Below, in pieces: positions 8,869 to 17,304 of a stretch of 64,000 nucleotides of DNA (the stretch's first letter is position 1; the number at the start of each line of letters is the position of its first letter). This DNA is from Falsiroseomonas sp046052145. Its GTDB lineage: Bacteria > Pseudomonadota > Alphaproteobacteria > Acetobacterales > Acetobacteraceae. A program made the position numbers and the translations under genes. Location: positions 62,001 to 126,000 of the forward strand of contig JBJOMW010000004.1 of NCBI GenBank assembly GCA_046052145.1, written 5' to 3'. Below the pieces are notes generated by a model. That model searched no databases, was not told where the DNA came from, and saw only the letters and a program-made list of their open reading frames with translations.

Positions 8869-10032
8869 TCAGCCGAGACGGTCGCCGTTCAGCCTCGTCC
8901 AGGATTCACCGGCAATGCCGTTCAGCACGGCATCGCCACGCGCCACCGCCTCGGCCAGCCCAGTGCGGCGCGTGCGGAACAGCGTGAACCCGCCATGGCG
9001 GAACAGGCAGCCGGCCAATTGCAGCGCCTCGGCCAGTTCCGGCTGCTGCCGGCCGCTCGCCGCCACGGCGCCGCGACGCCAGGCCTCGCCCAGAATATCC
9101 GCCACCATCGTCCGGGCCTCCGCGGGCGGGGCGAAGACCTGCACCACCCGCAGCACCCCCCGCGGCGCGAGATGACCCAGCCAGGCACCGGCCAGCCGCC
9201 CATCCGCGCGCAGCACCAGCCGGGCAACCGGCTCACCCCGCTCCGCCTTGCGCGCCGCCTGTGCGAGCAGCCAAGCGAGCGTCGCCGTGTCGAAATCCGG
9301 CCGCAGCGCGAAGCCGCCGATCAGCCCGGGGATCACCTCCGCCAGAGCCTCCGGCGCCACATCGCGCCCCTGCGCGCCAGAGGGGGACGGCGGCGCGAAG
9401 CGCCCAACGCGGCCGACCAGCGCCGCATCCAGCAGCCCGGCGGGCGCATGCAGCGCGCGCAGCCCGCCCGCCCGCCGGGCGGCAAGTTCCGCCATGAAGC
9501 CGGCCGGGCGCAGGATGCGGATCCATTCCAGGCTGCTCGGTGTATCCGCCACGACGCCGAGGGGCTGCAGCATCCGCCGCGTCGCCTCGTTCACATTGTC
9601 GCCGAGCGAGAGGTCCTGCGGGCCGGCGAAGAAGCCACGCAGCAGCCGCGCGCCCGCCAGCGGATCGGACGCCGCGCCCTCCACCATGACCGAGGCGGCG
9701 ACCGCGGCGCGCAGCCTCTGTCCGGCGAAGACCATGCGCACCGGCAACACGCCGACAAAGCCGCGCAGCACCCCGTCAGGCGCGACATAGACCTGCGAGG
9801 CCAGTTCCGGATCGAACGCCGGATGGCCGAGGAAGGTCTCGACGAAGCATGCCGCGAGTCCCGCGGGTGGCGGCGCGTCGGTGTGGCGGAAGACGCGCTG
9901 GCACAGCACGGCCACCGCCGCGGCGTCCTCCGCGCGGAAGGCCCTGACGAGGCCGGCACCCGCCGCGCCATGCCGCAGGGCGGCCGCAGCGTCGGGCGGC
10001 GCGGCGGCATCAGGATGGCCGGCCAGTGACAT
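8869..10032 (-). CDS. GNAT-like acyltransferase of the exopolysaccharide operon
   Basis: This 387-residue protein has an N-terminal segment (VRAFRAEDAAAVAVLCQRVF, about residues 28-47) that looks like the start of a GNAT acetyltransferase fold. The rest has no motif I recognise with certainty. It is the last gene of a minus-strand operon after the initiating transferase, the deacetylase and the CelD-like gene, 44 bp after the latter. An N- or O-acylation role in polysaccharide decoration is plausible from that context. The family call rests on weak sequence pattern. Confidence 0.55.
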   Translation of the reverse strand: MSLAGHPDAAAPPDAAAALRHGAAGAGLVRAFRAEDAAAVAVLCQRVFRHTDAPPPAGLAACFVETFLGHPAFDPELASQVYVAPDGVLRGFVGVLPVRMVFAGQRLRAAVAASVMVEGAASDPLAGARLLRGFFAGPQDLSLGDNVNEATRRMLQPLGVVADTPSSLEWIRILRPAGFMAELAARRAGGLRALHAPAGLLDAALVGRVGRFAPPSPSGAQGRDVAPEALAEVIPGLIGGFALRPDFDTATLAWLLAQAARKAERGEPVARLVLRADGRLAGAWLGHLAPRGVLRVVQVFAPPAEARTMVADILGEAWRRGAVAASGRQQPELAEALQLAGCLFRHGGFTLFRTRRTGLAEAVARGDAVLNGIAGESWTRLNGDRLG

Positions 10033-10076
10033 GGCGATCTCCCCTTGCGACCGCGCGGGCCCGCCGCGGGGTCAGC

Positions 10077-11201
10077 TCAGCGGTAGCGCCCGATCCGGTC
10101 GAGCCGTCGGAACAGCCGGCCCGGCCAGGCCGCGACCGGGCCGAGCGGCAGCCGGGCCGCGGCGGTCTCCACGCCGTACCGGCCGCGGCGCAGCAGCGCG
10201 GGCAGCGAGAGCCCGCCGATGAAGCCTTGCGCCACCGGGCTGGCGGCATTGGCGAGCAGAAGCTTGTACGGCTCGTCGCCGGCCCCGAGCTCGATCCGCA
10301 GGATGCCGTGCCGCGCCGCGTCGCGGCACATCGCGGCGAACAGCAGCAGGCCCGGAGAGACCTTCGCCACCTGCGCATCGTAGGTCGGGAACCAGTAGTG
10401 CAGCGTGCCCGCGCTGCGCATGCCCATATGCGCCGCGATCAGCCGATCGCCCGAATGGAGGGTGGAGAGCACACCGGCGAAGCCTGGCGCCTGCGTCGCC
10501 TGGATCCGCTCGAGAAGCGTCACGACCCAGGGCCGGGCAAAGGCGTCGGGGATGCGGCTGCGGCGGTACTGCTCGCTCTTCCAGTCGAGCACCCGGCGCA
10601 GCATCACCGGATCGGCATCGTGCATGCTGAAGCGCAACGGCCCGAGCTGCCGCTCCGCCTGCTTCGCGCGCGCGGGCGCGTGGTGCGGAAGGCCGCTCAT
10701 CCCGCCCGCCACCAGCGAAGCCGCCGCCCGGCGTTCCTCGACATAGGCCGCGTAGCCGCGGGACAGATCGACGATATGCGACGGCGCCACCGCGCGATGG
10801 AACGGCGCCAGCGGCATCTGCGCAGCCCGCAGCCCGGTGAAGTCGAGCATCCCCAACCCGCCCGCGCGCAGCAGCGCGCGCGGATCCCATCGCCATCCTG
10901 GCGCCGCGATCACCGCCTGGCAGTCATTCACCGCGCCGGCCACCGGGCGGCCGACGCCGCCACGGCGCTCGAAGGCCAGGAACGCCACCGGCTGGCCGTC
11001 GCGCTCGGCGATCGCCACCGTCACGCCAGGCCGCAGCGCAGCCACCAGCCGCACGAATTCGGGCGTGAGATAGGGGCTGTCGAGATCCGGATCGCTCGCC
11101 TGGATCCGGCGCCAGGCGGCGATCTCGGTCGCCGTCAGATCCTCGGGTGCGACGAAGCGGAAGCCGGGTGCGGGCTCGGGCGGAACCCAAGGCGCGTTCA
11201 T
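10077..11201 (-). CDS. CelD/FemAB-like GNAT acyltransferase
   Basis: This 374-residue protein resembles the acetyltransferases involved in cellulose/exopolysaccharide synthesis (CelD-like, BcsL). The central region DWKSEQYRRSRIPD, followed by HMGMRSAGTLHYWFPTYD and the C-terminal IELGAGDEPYK, matches that family's pattern. The ATG at 11201 overlaps the stop of the deacetylase gene by 4 bp (ATGA), which indicates translational coupling. An upstream Met at 11303 lies inside the deacetylase gene and is less likely. It would transfer an acyl group to a polysaccharide precursor in the cytoplasm. Confidence 0.75.
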   Translation of the reverse strand: MNAPWVPPEPAPGFRFVAPEDLTATEIAAWRRIQASDPDLDSPYLTPEFVRLVAALRPGVTVAIAERDGQPVAFLAFERRGGVGRPVAGAVNDCQAVIAAPGWRWDPRALLRAGGLGMLDFTGLRAAQMPLAPFHRAVAPSHIVDLSRGYAAYVEERRAAASLVAGGMSGLPHHAPARAKQAERQLGPLRFSMHDADPVMLRRVLDWKSEQYRRSRIPDAFARPWVVTLLERIQATQAPGFAGVLSTLHSGDRLIAAHMGMRSAGTLHYWFPTYDAQVAKVSPGLLLFAAMCRDAARHGILRIELGAGDEPYKLLLANAASPVAQGFIGGLSLPALLRRGRYGVETAAARLPLGPVAAWPGRLFRRLDRIGRYR

Positions 11202-11986
11202 CGGGGCGGCCCCAGCCGGTCGACCATCGCGCCCACCGGCAGCACCGCCATCCCCGCCGCCAGGGCACGCCGCAGCACGCGCCCCAATTCGTCCGGGGTG
11301 CACCCGAAGGGCGAAGGCTGCTCGGCCACATCATGGGTGTAGAGGATCAGCCACGCCCCTTGGCGCGCCGTCTCCTCGACCATCGCGTCCACATCCACGC
11401 CCCCACGGTCGCGTTCCAGACCCACGGCGCGCAGCATCGAGCGGTCAACCCACCCGCGATGCAGGCCGGGCATCGTGGAGCGGCCGAAGCCGAAGCGCGC
11501 TGCCACCGCCCGGCGGGACGCAAGCGTGGTGCCCCCATAGGGAAAGGCGAAGCTCCGCGCCGACCAGCCAGGCAGACGGGCGCGCAGGAAAGCGTCGTTG
11601 CGCGTGAGCGAGTCCACGAAAGCCTCGATCGGCGTGCGGCTCGCACGGCAATGCGCATAGGTGTGGCAGCCTATCTCGTGGCCGGCGGCGAAGGCGGCCA
11701 CGACGTCCTCCTCGGTGCAGAGCGGCAGCCCCTCCGGGGATTGGCCGAGCAGCCCGCCCGAGACGTAGTAGCTCGCCTGCACGCCGAGTGCCGCGAGCAA
11801 CGGCCCGGCTACCTGCCAGGCGCTCCGCGGGAAGTCGTCGAAGCAGAGGCTGAGAGTGGCCGGCCCGGGCGCGAGACGCGCCGGCGCCACAGGGATGCGC
11901 CCGACGATGTCCTTGCCGAACCGACGGCCGAGGCGCGCCAGGAAAGGCACGCGGATCGGCGAGGCGGGGTCAGCCGACTGCGTCAT
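11198..11986 (-). CDS. Polysaccharide deacetylase family protein
   Basis: This 262-residue protein has a NodB-type deacetylase domain. The first motif reads CFDDFP, where the usual motif is TFDD. HTYAH supplies the metal-binding His-x-x-x-His pair, and SFAFPYGG is the third motif. A late His motif is seen in LILYTHDV. It would remove N- or O-acetyl groups from a carbohydrate. No signal peptide is evident, so it may act on lipid-linked precursors inside the cell. It starts 3 bp after the stop of the sugar transferase gene and overlaps the CelD-like gene by 4 bp. Confidence 0.83.
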   Translation of the reverse strand: MTQSADPASPIRVPFLARLGRRFGKDIVGRIPVAPARLAPGPATLSLCFDDFPRSAWQVAGPLLAALGVQASYYVSGGLLGQSPEGLPLCTEEDVVAAFAAGHEIGCHTYAHCRASRTPIEAFVDSLTRNDAFLRARLPGWSARSFAFPYGGTTLASRRAVAARFGFGRSTMPGLHRGWVDRSMLRAVGLERDRGGVDVDAMVEETARQGAWLILYTHDVAEQPSPFGCTPDELGRVLRRALAAGMAVLPVGAMVDRLGPPR

Positions 11987-11989
11987 GCC

Positions 11990-13459
11990 TCAATCCGCCT
12001 TGAAGGAGGCAAAGCCGCCGAGCGCCGTGCGGAGCAGAATCCGCAGGTCGAGCCCGAAGGACCAGTTGCCCATGTACCAGAGGTCGAGCGCGACGCGGGT
12101 GCGCGCCTTCTCGAGCGTGTCCACCTCCCCACGGGAGCCGTTGACCTGCGCCCAACCGGTGATGCCTGGCTTGACCATGTGGCGCGCGCGGTAGCGCTCC
12201 ACGGCCTCGAAGTAGTAGGCGCCGCCGATGCGCATATGCAGCGGGTGCGGGCGCGGGCCGACCAGCGACATGTCGCCGCGCAGCACATTGATCAGCTGCG
12301 GCAGCTCATCGATGCTGGTGCGACGCAGGAAACGGCCCACGCGCGTGACGCGCGGATCCGCCGCGGTGGTGCGCTGCGCGCCGGTGGCGTCGCACAGATC
12401 GGTGCGCATGGTGCGGAACTTGAACACCAGGATCGGCCGGCTGCCGAGGCCGAAGCGCCACTGGCGGAACAGCACGGGCCCCGGCGATTCCAGCCGGATC
12501 GCCAGCGCGGCCAGGGCCAGCAGCGGCGAGAGCGCGATCAGCGCCGCGCCGCCCAGCGCCACATCCATCGCGCGCTTCGCCAGCCCCGGCAGGCCGGCAT
12601 GCGGGTCGGTCACCAGGTCCACGAAGGCGAAGCGCCCGACGCAGGTCAGCGCGCGCGGCAGATGCGCGAGCGATGCGGCATCGAGGGCGAGGCAGACACG
12701 GACCGGCTGGTCGGACAGACGATCGCAGACCGCGGCGATGCGCTGCGCCGCGTCGGCACCCGAGATCGCGAGCACGACAAGGTCGGCGCCCGGCGTCTCG
12801 ATCATGCGGACCAGTCGTTCGAGCGCGCCCTCCTCGCGATCATCGAGCCGCCCGCGCACGCGCCAGCCGCCGCTTTCGGCCTCGGCCAGCGAATGCGCCA
12901 ACGGCTCGGCGATATCGGCGGCACCCACCACAACGACGCGCCGCCCATCGGTCAGCACACCCGCCAGATGCTGCCCGCCCAGACGCAGCCCGGCGGCCAG
13001 CACCGTCGCGGCGCCGAGCCAGGCGAGGAACCAGCCGAGCAGATCGTCCGGCAGCGCCCCCGCCTGGGACAATGCGATCCAGCACGCCGCGCCAGTCGCC
13101 GAGATGGCGCCGGCGACCGCTGCCGCGCCGTGGCGCGCGGCGCGCATGCCCAGCATGCGCGGCGGCTTGCTCTCCCCGTGGCGCAGCGCGAAGCGCATGC
13201 CAATCGCCAGCAGCGCAACCACAAGACCAAGCTGCGCCGCGGTCCCGGCCCCGAACTGCGCGGCAGTTACGGGGAACAGCCACAGCGTCGCGACCGCGAG
13301 GGCCACCGTCTGCGCGGCGTCGAACGTCCCGAAGGCCAGCCGCACGGCCATGCGCGTCGCCGCACCGGCACGCTGCGGCGCGGCCGTGGCCGCCGGCATT
13401 GGGCGCGAGAGCAGCGCGCGCAGATCAGCCACCGCGCCCGGGGTGAGAGGCTTGTTCAC
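11990..13459 (-). CDS. Undecaprenyl-phosphate sugar phosphotransferase (WcaJ/ExoY type)
   Basis: This 489-residue protein starts the polysaccharide repeat unit by moving a sugar-1-phosphate to undecaprenyl phosphate. The N-terminal half has four or five hydrophobic segments and a CoA-binding-like Rossmann domain (RRVVVVGAADIAEPL). The C-terminal third is the catalytic bacterial transferase domain with KRAMDVALGGAAL, FRQWRFG, KFRTM, RTSIDELPQLINVL and SLVGPRPH. I chose the GTG at 13459 because a CGAGG element lies about 8 bases upstream; the open frame continues to 13675 without support. It is first in the operon with the deacetylase and acyltransferases. Confidence 0.88.
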   Translation of the reverse strand: MNKPLTPGAVADLRALLSRPMPAATAAPQRAGAATRMAVRLAFGTFDAAQTVALAVATLWLFPVTAAQFGAGTAAQLGLVVALLAIGMRFALRHGESKPPRMLGMRAARHGAAAVAGAISATGAACWIALSQAGALPDDLLGWFLAWLGAATVLAAGLRLGGQHLAGVLTDGRRVVVVGAADIAEPLAHSLAEAESGGWRVRGRLDDREEGALERLVRMIETPGADLVVLAISGADAAQRIAAVCDRLSDQPVRVCLALDAASLAHLPRALTCVGRFAFVDLVTDPHAGLPGLAKRAMDVALGGAALIALSPLLALAALAIRLESPGPVLFRQWRFGLGSRPILVFKFRTMRTDLCDATGAQRTTAADPRVTRVGRFLRRTSIDELPQLINVLRGDMSLVGPRPHPLHMRIGGAYYFEAVERYRARHMVKPGITGWAQVNGSRGEVDTLEKARTRVALDLWYMGNWSFGLDLRILLRTALGGFASFKAD

Positions 13460-13893
13460 GGCGCGACCTCGGAGCAAAGAGGCTCGCTTCCACGCGCCAC
13501 ACGCCCTGGCGAAGCGTCGCGCGAGCCCATGGCCACACGCTGTCCGCGCCACAGAAGACGCCGCCTGCCCTCGCCGCGCATCACAAGGCCTCCCCCATTC
13601 TCCCGGCTCGCCCTCAGAGATGTGAAGCGGATGCGCGCAGATCCGGAATTTTTCTGGCGCAATGCACCAAGACACCGATCGCTACTATCTTTGCTCGATA
13701 TCATCCTGAAAAATCACTTGCAGGTGACGGTTTTCCGTATTTTCTACGGCACGAATATTCTCCGTTCCGAACGAGCCCATCACGCCTCGCGCAACCGCTA
13801 TCGCGTATCGCGCAGCATCGCGTTGCCCGCCGCGCAGCACGGCGCCTAGGCTGCGCCGCCGCAACGCAGCGGCGTGCACAGACGGGGGATGCC
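13460..13893. promoter_or_regulatory. Divergent promoter region of the exopolysaccharide operon
   Basis: This 434-bp spacer separates the minus-strand transferase operon from the plus-strand ATPase gene. The centre, about 13640-13790, is much richer in A and T than the flanks (GGAATTTTTCTGG, CCGTATTTTCTACGG). This is the expected place for both promoters and any operator. The CCGTATTTTCTACGG element is an imperfect inverted repeat (CCGTA/TACGG) and could be an operator. I found no confident sigma-70 box pair. Confidence 0.4.
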
Positions 13894-15141
13894 GTGTCGC
13901 TGCGCGTGCTGCGACCATTCTGGAAGCGCGATGCGACGCCACAGCGCCCAGCGATGCCGGACGCCGCGCCCGATCCCGAGGTAGCGCGCCGCCGGCGCCT
14001 GCTGCTGGCGCGCCAGCGCCTCAGCGAGATCTTCACGCCGTCGGGACCGGTCGCAGCCGCGGCCGCAGAGGCGACGGGCGACACCGATGGCGGCTCGCTC
14101 ATCGGGCGCGAGGCCGAGCGCGAGCAGATCCTGCGCGCCCTGGTCGAGGACCGGATGCATGTGCTGATCCATGGCGAGCGCGGCATGGGCAAGACCTCGC
14201 TCGCGAACTTCGCCGTCGCGCAGCTTCGCCGCGCCGATTTCCTGCTGGCGCGCCATGTCTGCGCCGCGGGCGCCGGCTTCGACACCATTCTGGGCGCCCT
14301 GCTCGGGGAGCTGCGCCGCGCCGCGGCAGCGCGCGACCCGGCGCTGGCCGCGCGCCTGCCGACCCGACCCCTGCCGCCGATGGAGGCGCGCGCCGCGCTC
14401 GAAGCACTTGGCGAGGTCCGGGCGGTGCTGGTGGTGGATGAGTTCGACCGCATCGCCGATGACGCCACGCGTGTCGCCTTCGCCGACCTGCTGAAATACT
14501 GCGCGGACCGCCGGCTGCCGCTCTCCTTCCTGCTCGTCGGGGTGGCCGAAACCGCCGGGCAGCTGCTCGGCGGTCATCCATCGGTGCAGCGGTGCCTGGC
14601 GCGCCTCGCGCTGCCGCTGCTGGCCGATGCGGAGATCGAGCGCATCGTGGCGCGCGGCGAGGCAGCGGGGCTCTCGGTGCCGCCGCCGCTGCGCCGGGGT
14701 ATCGCAGCGCTCGCCCGCGGCATGCCCTACATGGCGCAGCTGCTGTCGCTGCGCGCCGGCCAAGCGGCGCTGACGGACGGACGCATGGATCTGCGCGGAG
14801 AGGATCTGCGCGCCGCCATCGACGCCGCCATCGCCGAGGCCGATCCCGTCGCGCAAACGCTGTACAACCGCGTCACAGCGGGCGGGCGCGACGCGGCGAT
14901 GGTGCAGCTCCTGCGGGCCGCGGCGGCGGGTGCGCGCGACATCTTCGGCCGCTTCGCGGCGGCAAGCGGCCCGGCGGGCTTCCGTGTTGCGGGGCTCGCC
15001 GCCGACCCCGCGGCCTTCCGCCGCGCGCTCGGGGCGGGCGCGCTGCGCCCAGTGCCGCAGAGCAGCCTCTATGCCTTCGGCTGCACGCTGCTGCCCCCGC
15101 TCGTGCTGCTGCGCACCGTCCAGGAGCGGCGCGCCGCCTGA
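13894..15141 (+). CDS. Orc1/TniB-like AAA ATPase of unknown role
   Basis: This 415-residue protein is a P-loop ATPase: Walker A GERGMGKT at residues 94-101, Walker B VLVVDEFD at about 178-185, and a sensor-1-like strand SFLLVGVAET at about 211-220. A GREAERE box before Walker A matches the Orc1-like AAA family. The C-terminal part is helical, with no recognised domain. The start is a GTG with GGGGGA upstream. It is transcribed away from the exopolysaccharide operon. No transposon or phage genes are nearby, so a TniB role is not supported. Its function is unknown. Confidence 0.7.
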   Translation: MSLRVLRPFWKRDATPQRPAMPDAAPDPEVARRRRLLLARQRLSEIFTPSGPVAAAAAEATGDTDGGSLIGREAEREQILRALVEDRMHVLIHGERGMGKTSLANFAVAQLRRADFLLARHVCAAGAGFDTILGALLGELRRAAAARDPALAARLPTRPLPPMEARAALEALGEVRAVLVVDEFDRIADDATRVAFADLLKYCADRRLPLSFLLVGVAETAGQLLGGHPSVQRCLARLALPLLADAEIERIVARGEAAGLSVPPPLRRGIAALARGMPYMAQLLSLRAGQAALTDGRMDLRGEDLRAAIDAAIAEADPVAQTLYNRVTAGGRDAAMVQLLRAAAAGARDIFGRFAAASGPAGFRVAGLAADPAAFRRALGAGALRPVPQSSLYAFGCTLLPPLVLLRTVQERRAA

Positions 15142-15197
15142 GACCGCGCCCCTTTCAGATCGCGCACCGCCATCCCATCATCACGGCGGCGAACGGG

Positions 15198-16136
15198 ATG
15201 GTGCGGCACGTGGCGGATCTCGCGACCCTTGACCTCAATCTGCTCCGCGTCTTCGACGCGGTGGCGCGGGAGCGGCATGTCACCCGCGCCGCCGAGAAGC
15301 TGAATCTCTCCCAGCCCGCCGTCTCCAACGCGCTCACCCGGCTGCGCGCGGCGCTGGGTGATGATCTGTTCCTCCGCCGCCCCGGCGGGGTGGAGCCGAC
15401 CGCCCTCGCGCTCTCGCTCACCGGACCGGTGGCGGAGGTGCTGGACCGGCTGCGCCAGACGCTGGCGGTGAATGCCCCCTTCGATCCGGCGACGACCGAG
15501 CGCGTCTTCACCGTGGCCTTCAGCGAATATGCCGAAAGCGTGCTGGCGCCCTCCCTGCTGGAGGCGATGGGACGGCAAGCGCCGCACGCGCTGCTCGCCA
15601 TCCGCCATGCCGACCGCACCAATGCGCTGGAGCTGCTGGACTCCGGTGAGGCGGAAATGGCCGTCGCGGTGCTACCCGATCCGCCCGCGCTCTACACCCG
15701 CGTGCTGCTGCTGCCGGAGGTGTTCGTCACCGTGATGCGCCCTGGCCATGAACTGGCCAAGGGCGAGATGACGCTCAAGCGCTTCACCTCCGTGCCGCAT
15801 CTGCTGCATTCGCCGAACGGCTCGCGCGACGGCGCGCTGGACGGGCCGTTACGCGCGGCGGGCTTCCCGCGCCGCCTCGGCGCGGTGGTTGCGCATCTCG
15901 GTGCGGTGCCGGAGATCCTGGCCCGCACCGAGATGGTGATGACGCTGTCCTCCCGCCTCGCGCAGAAGCTGGCGGCGGCGCATGGGCTGGTGCTGCGCCC
16001 CTGCCCGGTGGAGATTGAGCATTTGCGCCTGTCGCTCGTCTTCCACCGCCGCTTCGAAGCCGATGCCGGCCATGCCTGGCTGCGCCGCTTGCTGCTGGCG
16101 GTGGCGCGGGACGTCGGGCCGGCATCACAGGCGTGA
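15198..16136 (+). CDS. LysR-family transcriptional regulator
   Basis: This 312-residue protein has an N-terminal winged helix-turn-helix (about residues 10-68, including HVTRAAEKLNLSQPAVSNAL) and a C-terminal LysR substrate-binding domain. The ATG at 15198 is preceded by GAACGGG, a modest ribosome binding site. The gene converges on a Bug-type binding protein gene 30 bp away. Its ligand is unknown. The NodD-like start DLNLLRVFDAVARERHVTRAAEKL resembles regulators of aromatic or carboxylic-acid catabolism. Confidence 0.87.
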   Translation: MVRHVADLATLDLNLLRVFDAVARERHVTRAAEKLNLSQPAVSNALTRLRAALGDDLFLRRPGGVEPTALALSLTGPVAEVLDRLRQTLAVNAPFDPATTERVFTVAFSEYAESVLAPSLLEAMGRQAPHALLAIRHADRTNALELLDSGEAEMAVAVLPDPPALYTRVLLLPEVFVTVMRPGHELAKGEMTLKRFTSVPHLLHSPNGSRDGALDGPLRAAGFPRRLGAVVAHLGAVPEILARTEMVMTLSSRLAQKLAAAHGLVLRPCPVEIEHLRLSLVFHRRFEADAGHAWLRRLLLAVARDVGPASQA

Positions 16137-16166
16137 CGCCGGCCCCGCGTCGTCAGCCTTCCTCGA

Positions 16167-17153
16167 TCAACCTTCCTCGAAACGCAGGCCGCGCGCGCGG
16201 ATCAGCGCGGACCACTTCTCCGTCTCGCTCCGCATTTGGCGCACCGCGCCCTCCATGTCCGAGCCGACCACGACGAAGCCGACCTCTGCCGCGCGCGCCT
16301 GCACGTCGGGCTGAGCCAGACCATGCCGCGCCGCCGCCGCCAGGCGCCGCGCGACCGGATCGGGCGTCGCCGCAGGCACCCACCACATCACCCAGGAATT
16401 CGCATCGAAGCCCGGCGCCACGCTCTCGGCCATGGTCGGGACATCGGGCAGCGCGGGCACGCGCTGGGTCATGTTCACTGCCAGCGCCTGCAGCCCGCCC
16501 TGACGGACTTGGCCAAGTGTCGCCGGCATGTCGGCGAACATGAAATCCACATTGCCCGCGCGGATATCGGTCAGCGCCGGCGCCGTGCCGCGATAGCTGA
16601 CGAGCTCGAACTGCGTCCCGGAGGCCTGGCGATAAAGCTCCGCCGCCAGCTGGTGCGGCGTGCCGGAGCCACCGGTCGCGCCCGTCAGGCGGCCGGGGTT
16701 GGCCTTCATGTACCGGTCCCACTCCTGCACATTGGCGAAGCGCCCGGGGCGCACCACCAGCACGAAAGGCGTCGTCGCCAGCCAGGTCAGCGGGCGGAAA
16801 TCAGCCAGGTCGTAGCCCGGCTCGCGCATCATGAAGGGCGCGATGACCGAGGAGATCGGCGCGAGCAGCACCGTCGTGCCGTCGGGCGCCGCGCGCGCGA
16901 CCGATCGCGTGCCGACGGCCGCCCCCGCGCCCGGGCGGTTCTCCACCACCATGGGCTGGCCCAGGAAGCCCTGCATGTGGGGGGCCATCACGCGCGCCAG
17001 GATGTCGGGACTGCCGCCGGGGGCGAAGGGGTTGATCAGCCGCACCGGGCCCGGCGGGGTCCAGTCCTGCGCCGAGGCCACGGCCGGCAGGGTGGCGGTG
17101 AGACCGCCGGCGATCGTCGCGCGCAGCGCGGCGCGGCGGGAGAGATGCGTCAT
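16167..17153 (-). CDS. Bug-family (TctC) solute-binding protein 1
   Basis: This 328-residue exported protein has a twin-arginine-like N-terminus (MTHLSRRAALRATIAGGL, residues 1-18) and a cleavage site near ASAQ. The Bug family signatures follow: VRLINPFAPGGSPDILAR, VVENRPGAG and the late block ALPDVPTMAES. Such proteins bind small carboxylates in the periplasm and deliver them to a TctAB permease or a sensor. No permease genes are adjacent, so this is an orphan copy. The ATG at 17153 was chosen because it places the signal peptide at the terminus; the frame is open to 17249. Confidence 0.85.
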   Translation of the reverse strand: MTHLSRRAALRATIAGGLTATLPAVASAQDWTPPGPVRLINPFAPGGSPDILARVMAPHMQGFLGQPMVVENRPGAGAAVGTRSVARAAPDGTTVLLAPISSVIAPFMMREPGYDLADFRPLTWLATTPFVLVVRPGRFANVQEWDRYMKANPGRLTGATGGSGTPHQLAAELYRQASGTQFELVSYRGTAPALTDIRAGNVDFMFADMPATLGQVRQGGLQALAVNMTQRVPALPDVPTMAESVAPGFDANSWVMWWVPAATPDPVARRLAAAARHGLAQPDVQARAAEVGFVVVGSDMEGAVRQMRSETEKWSALIRARGLRFEEG

Positions 17154-17304
17154 CGGTGTCGTCCCGTTCGTGAAGCCCTGGTGGCAGCGCCCTTCTGTGG
17201 GGCACCCGGATGCCAGATGATCATTTCCCATCCGGCGCGCAAGCCGCATCCGCAGCCCCGGGGGCTCGCCTCGGTTTCGGCAGGGCGTGCTAGATCAACC
17301 ATAG

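Noticed and set aside
11201..11303. Longer N-terminus for the CelD-like protein
   Set aside because: The extension lies inside the deacetylase gene, while the ATG at 11201 gives a standard ATGA overlap.
13894..15141. TniB-type transposition ATPase
   Set aside because: No transposase, terminal repeats or other transposition genes are nearby; only the general AAA fold supports it.
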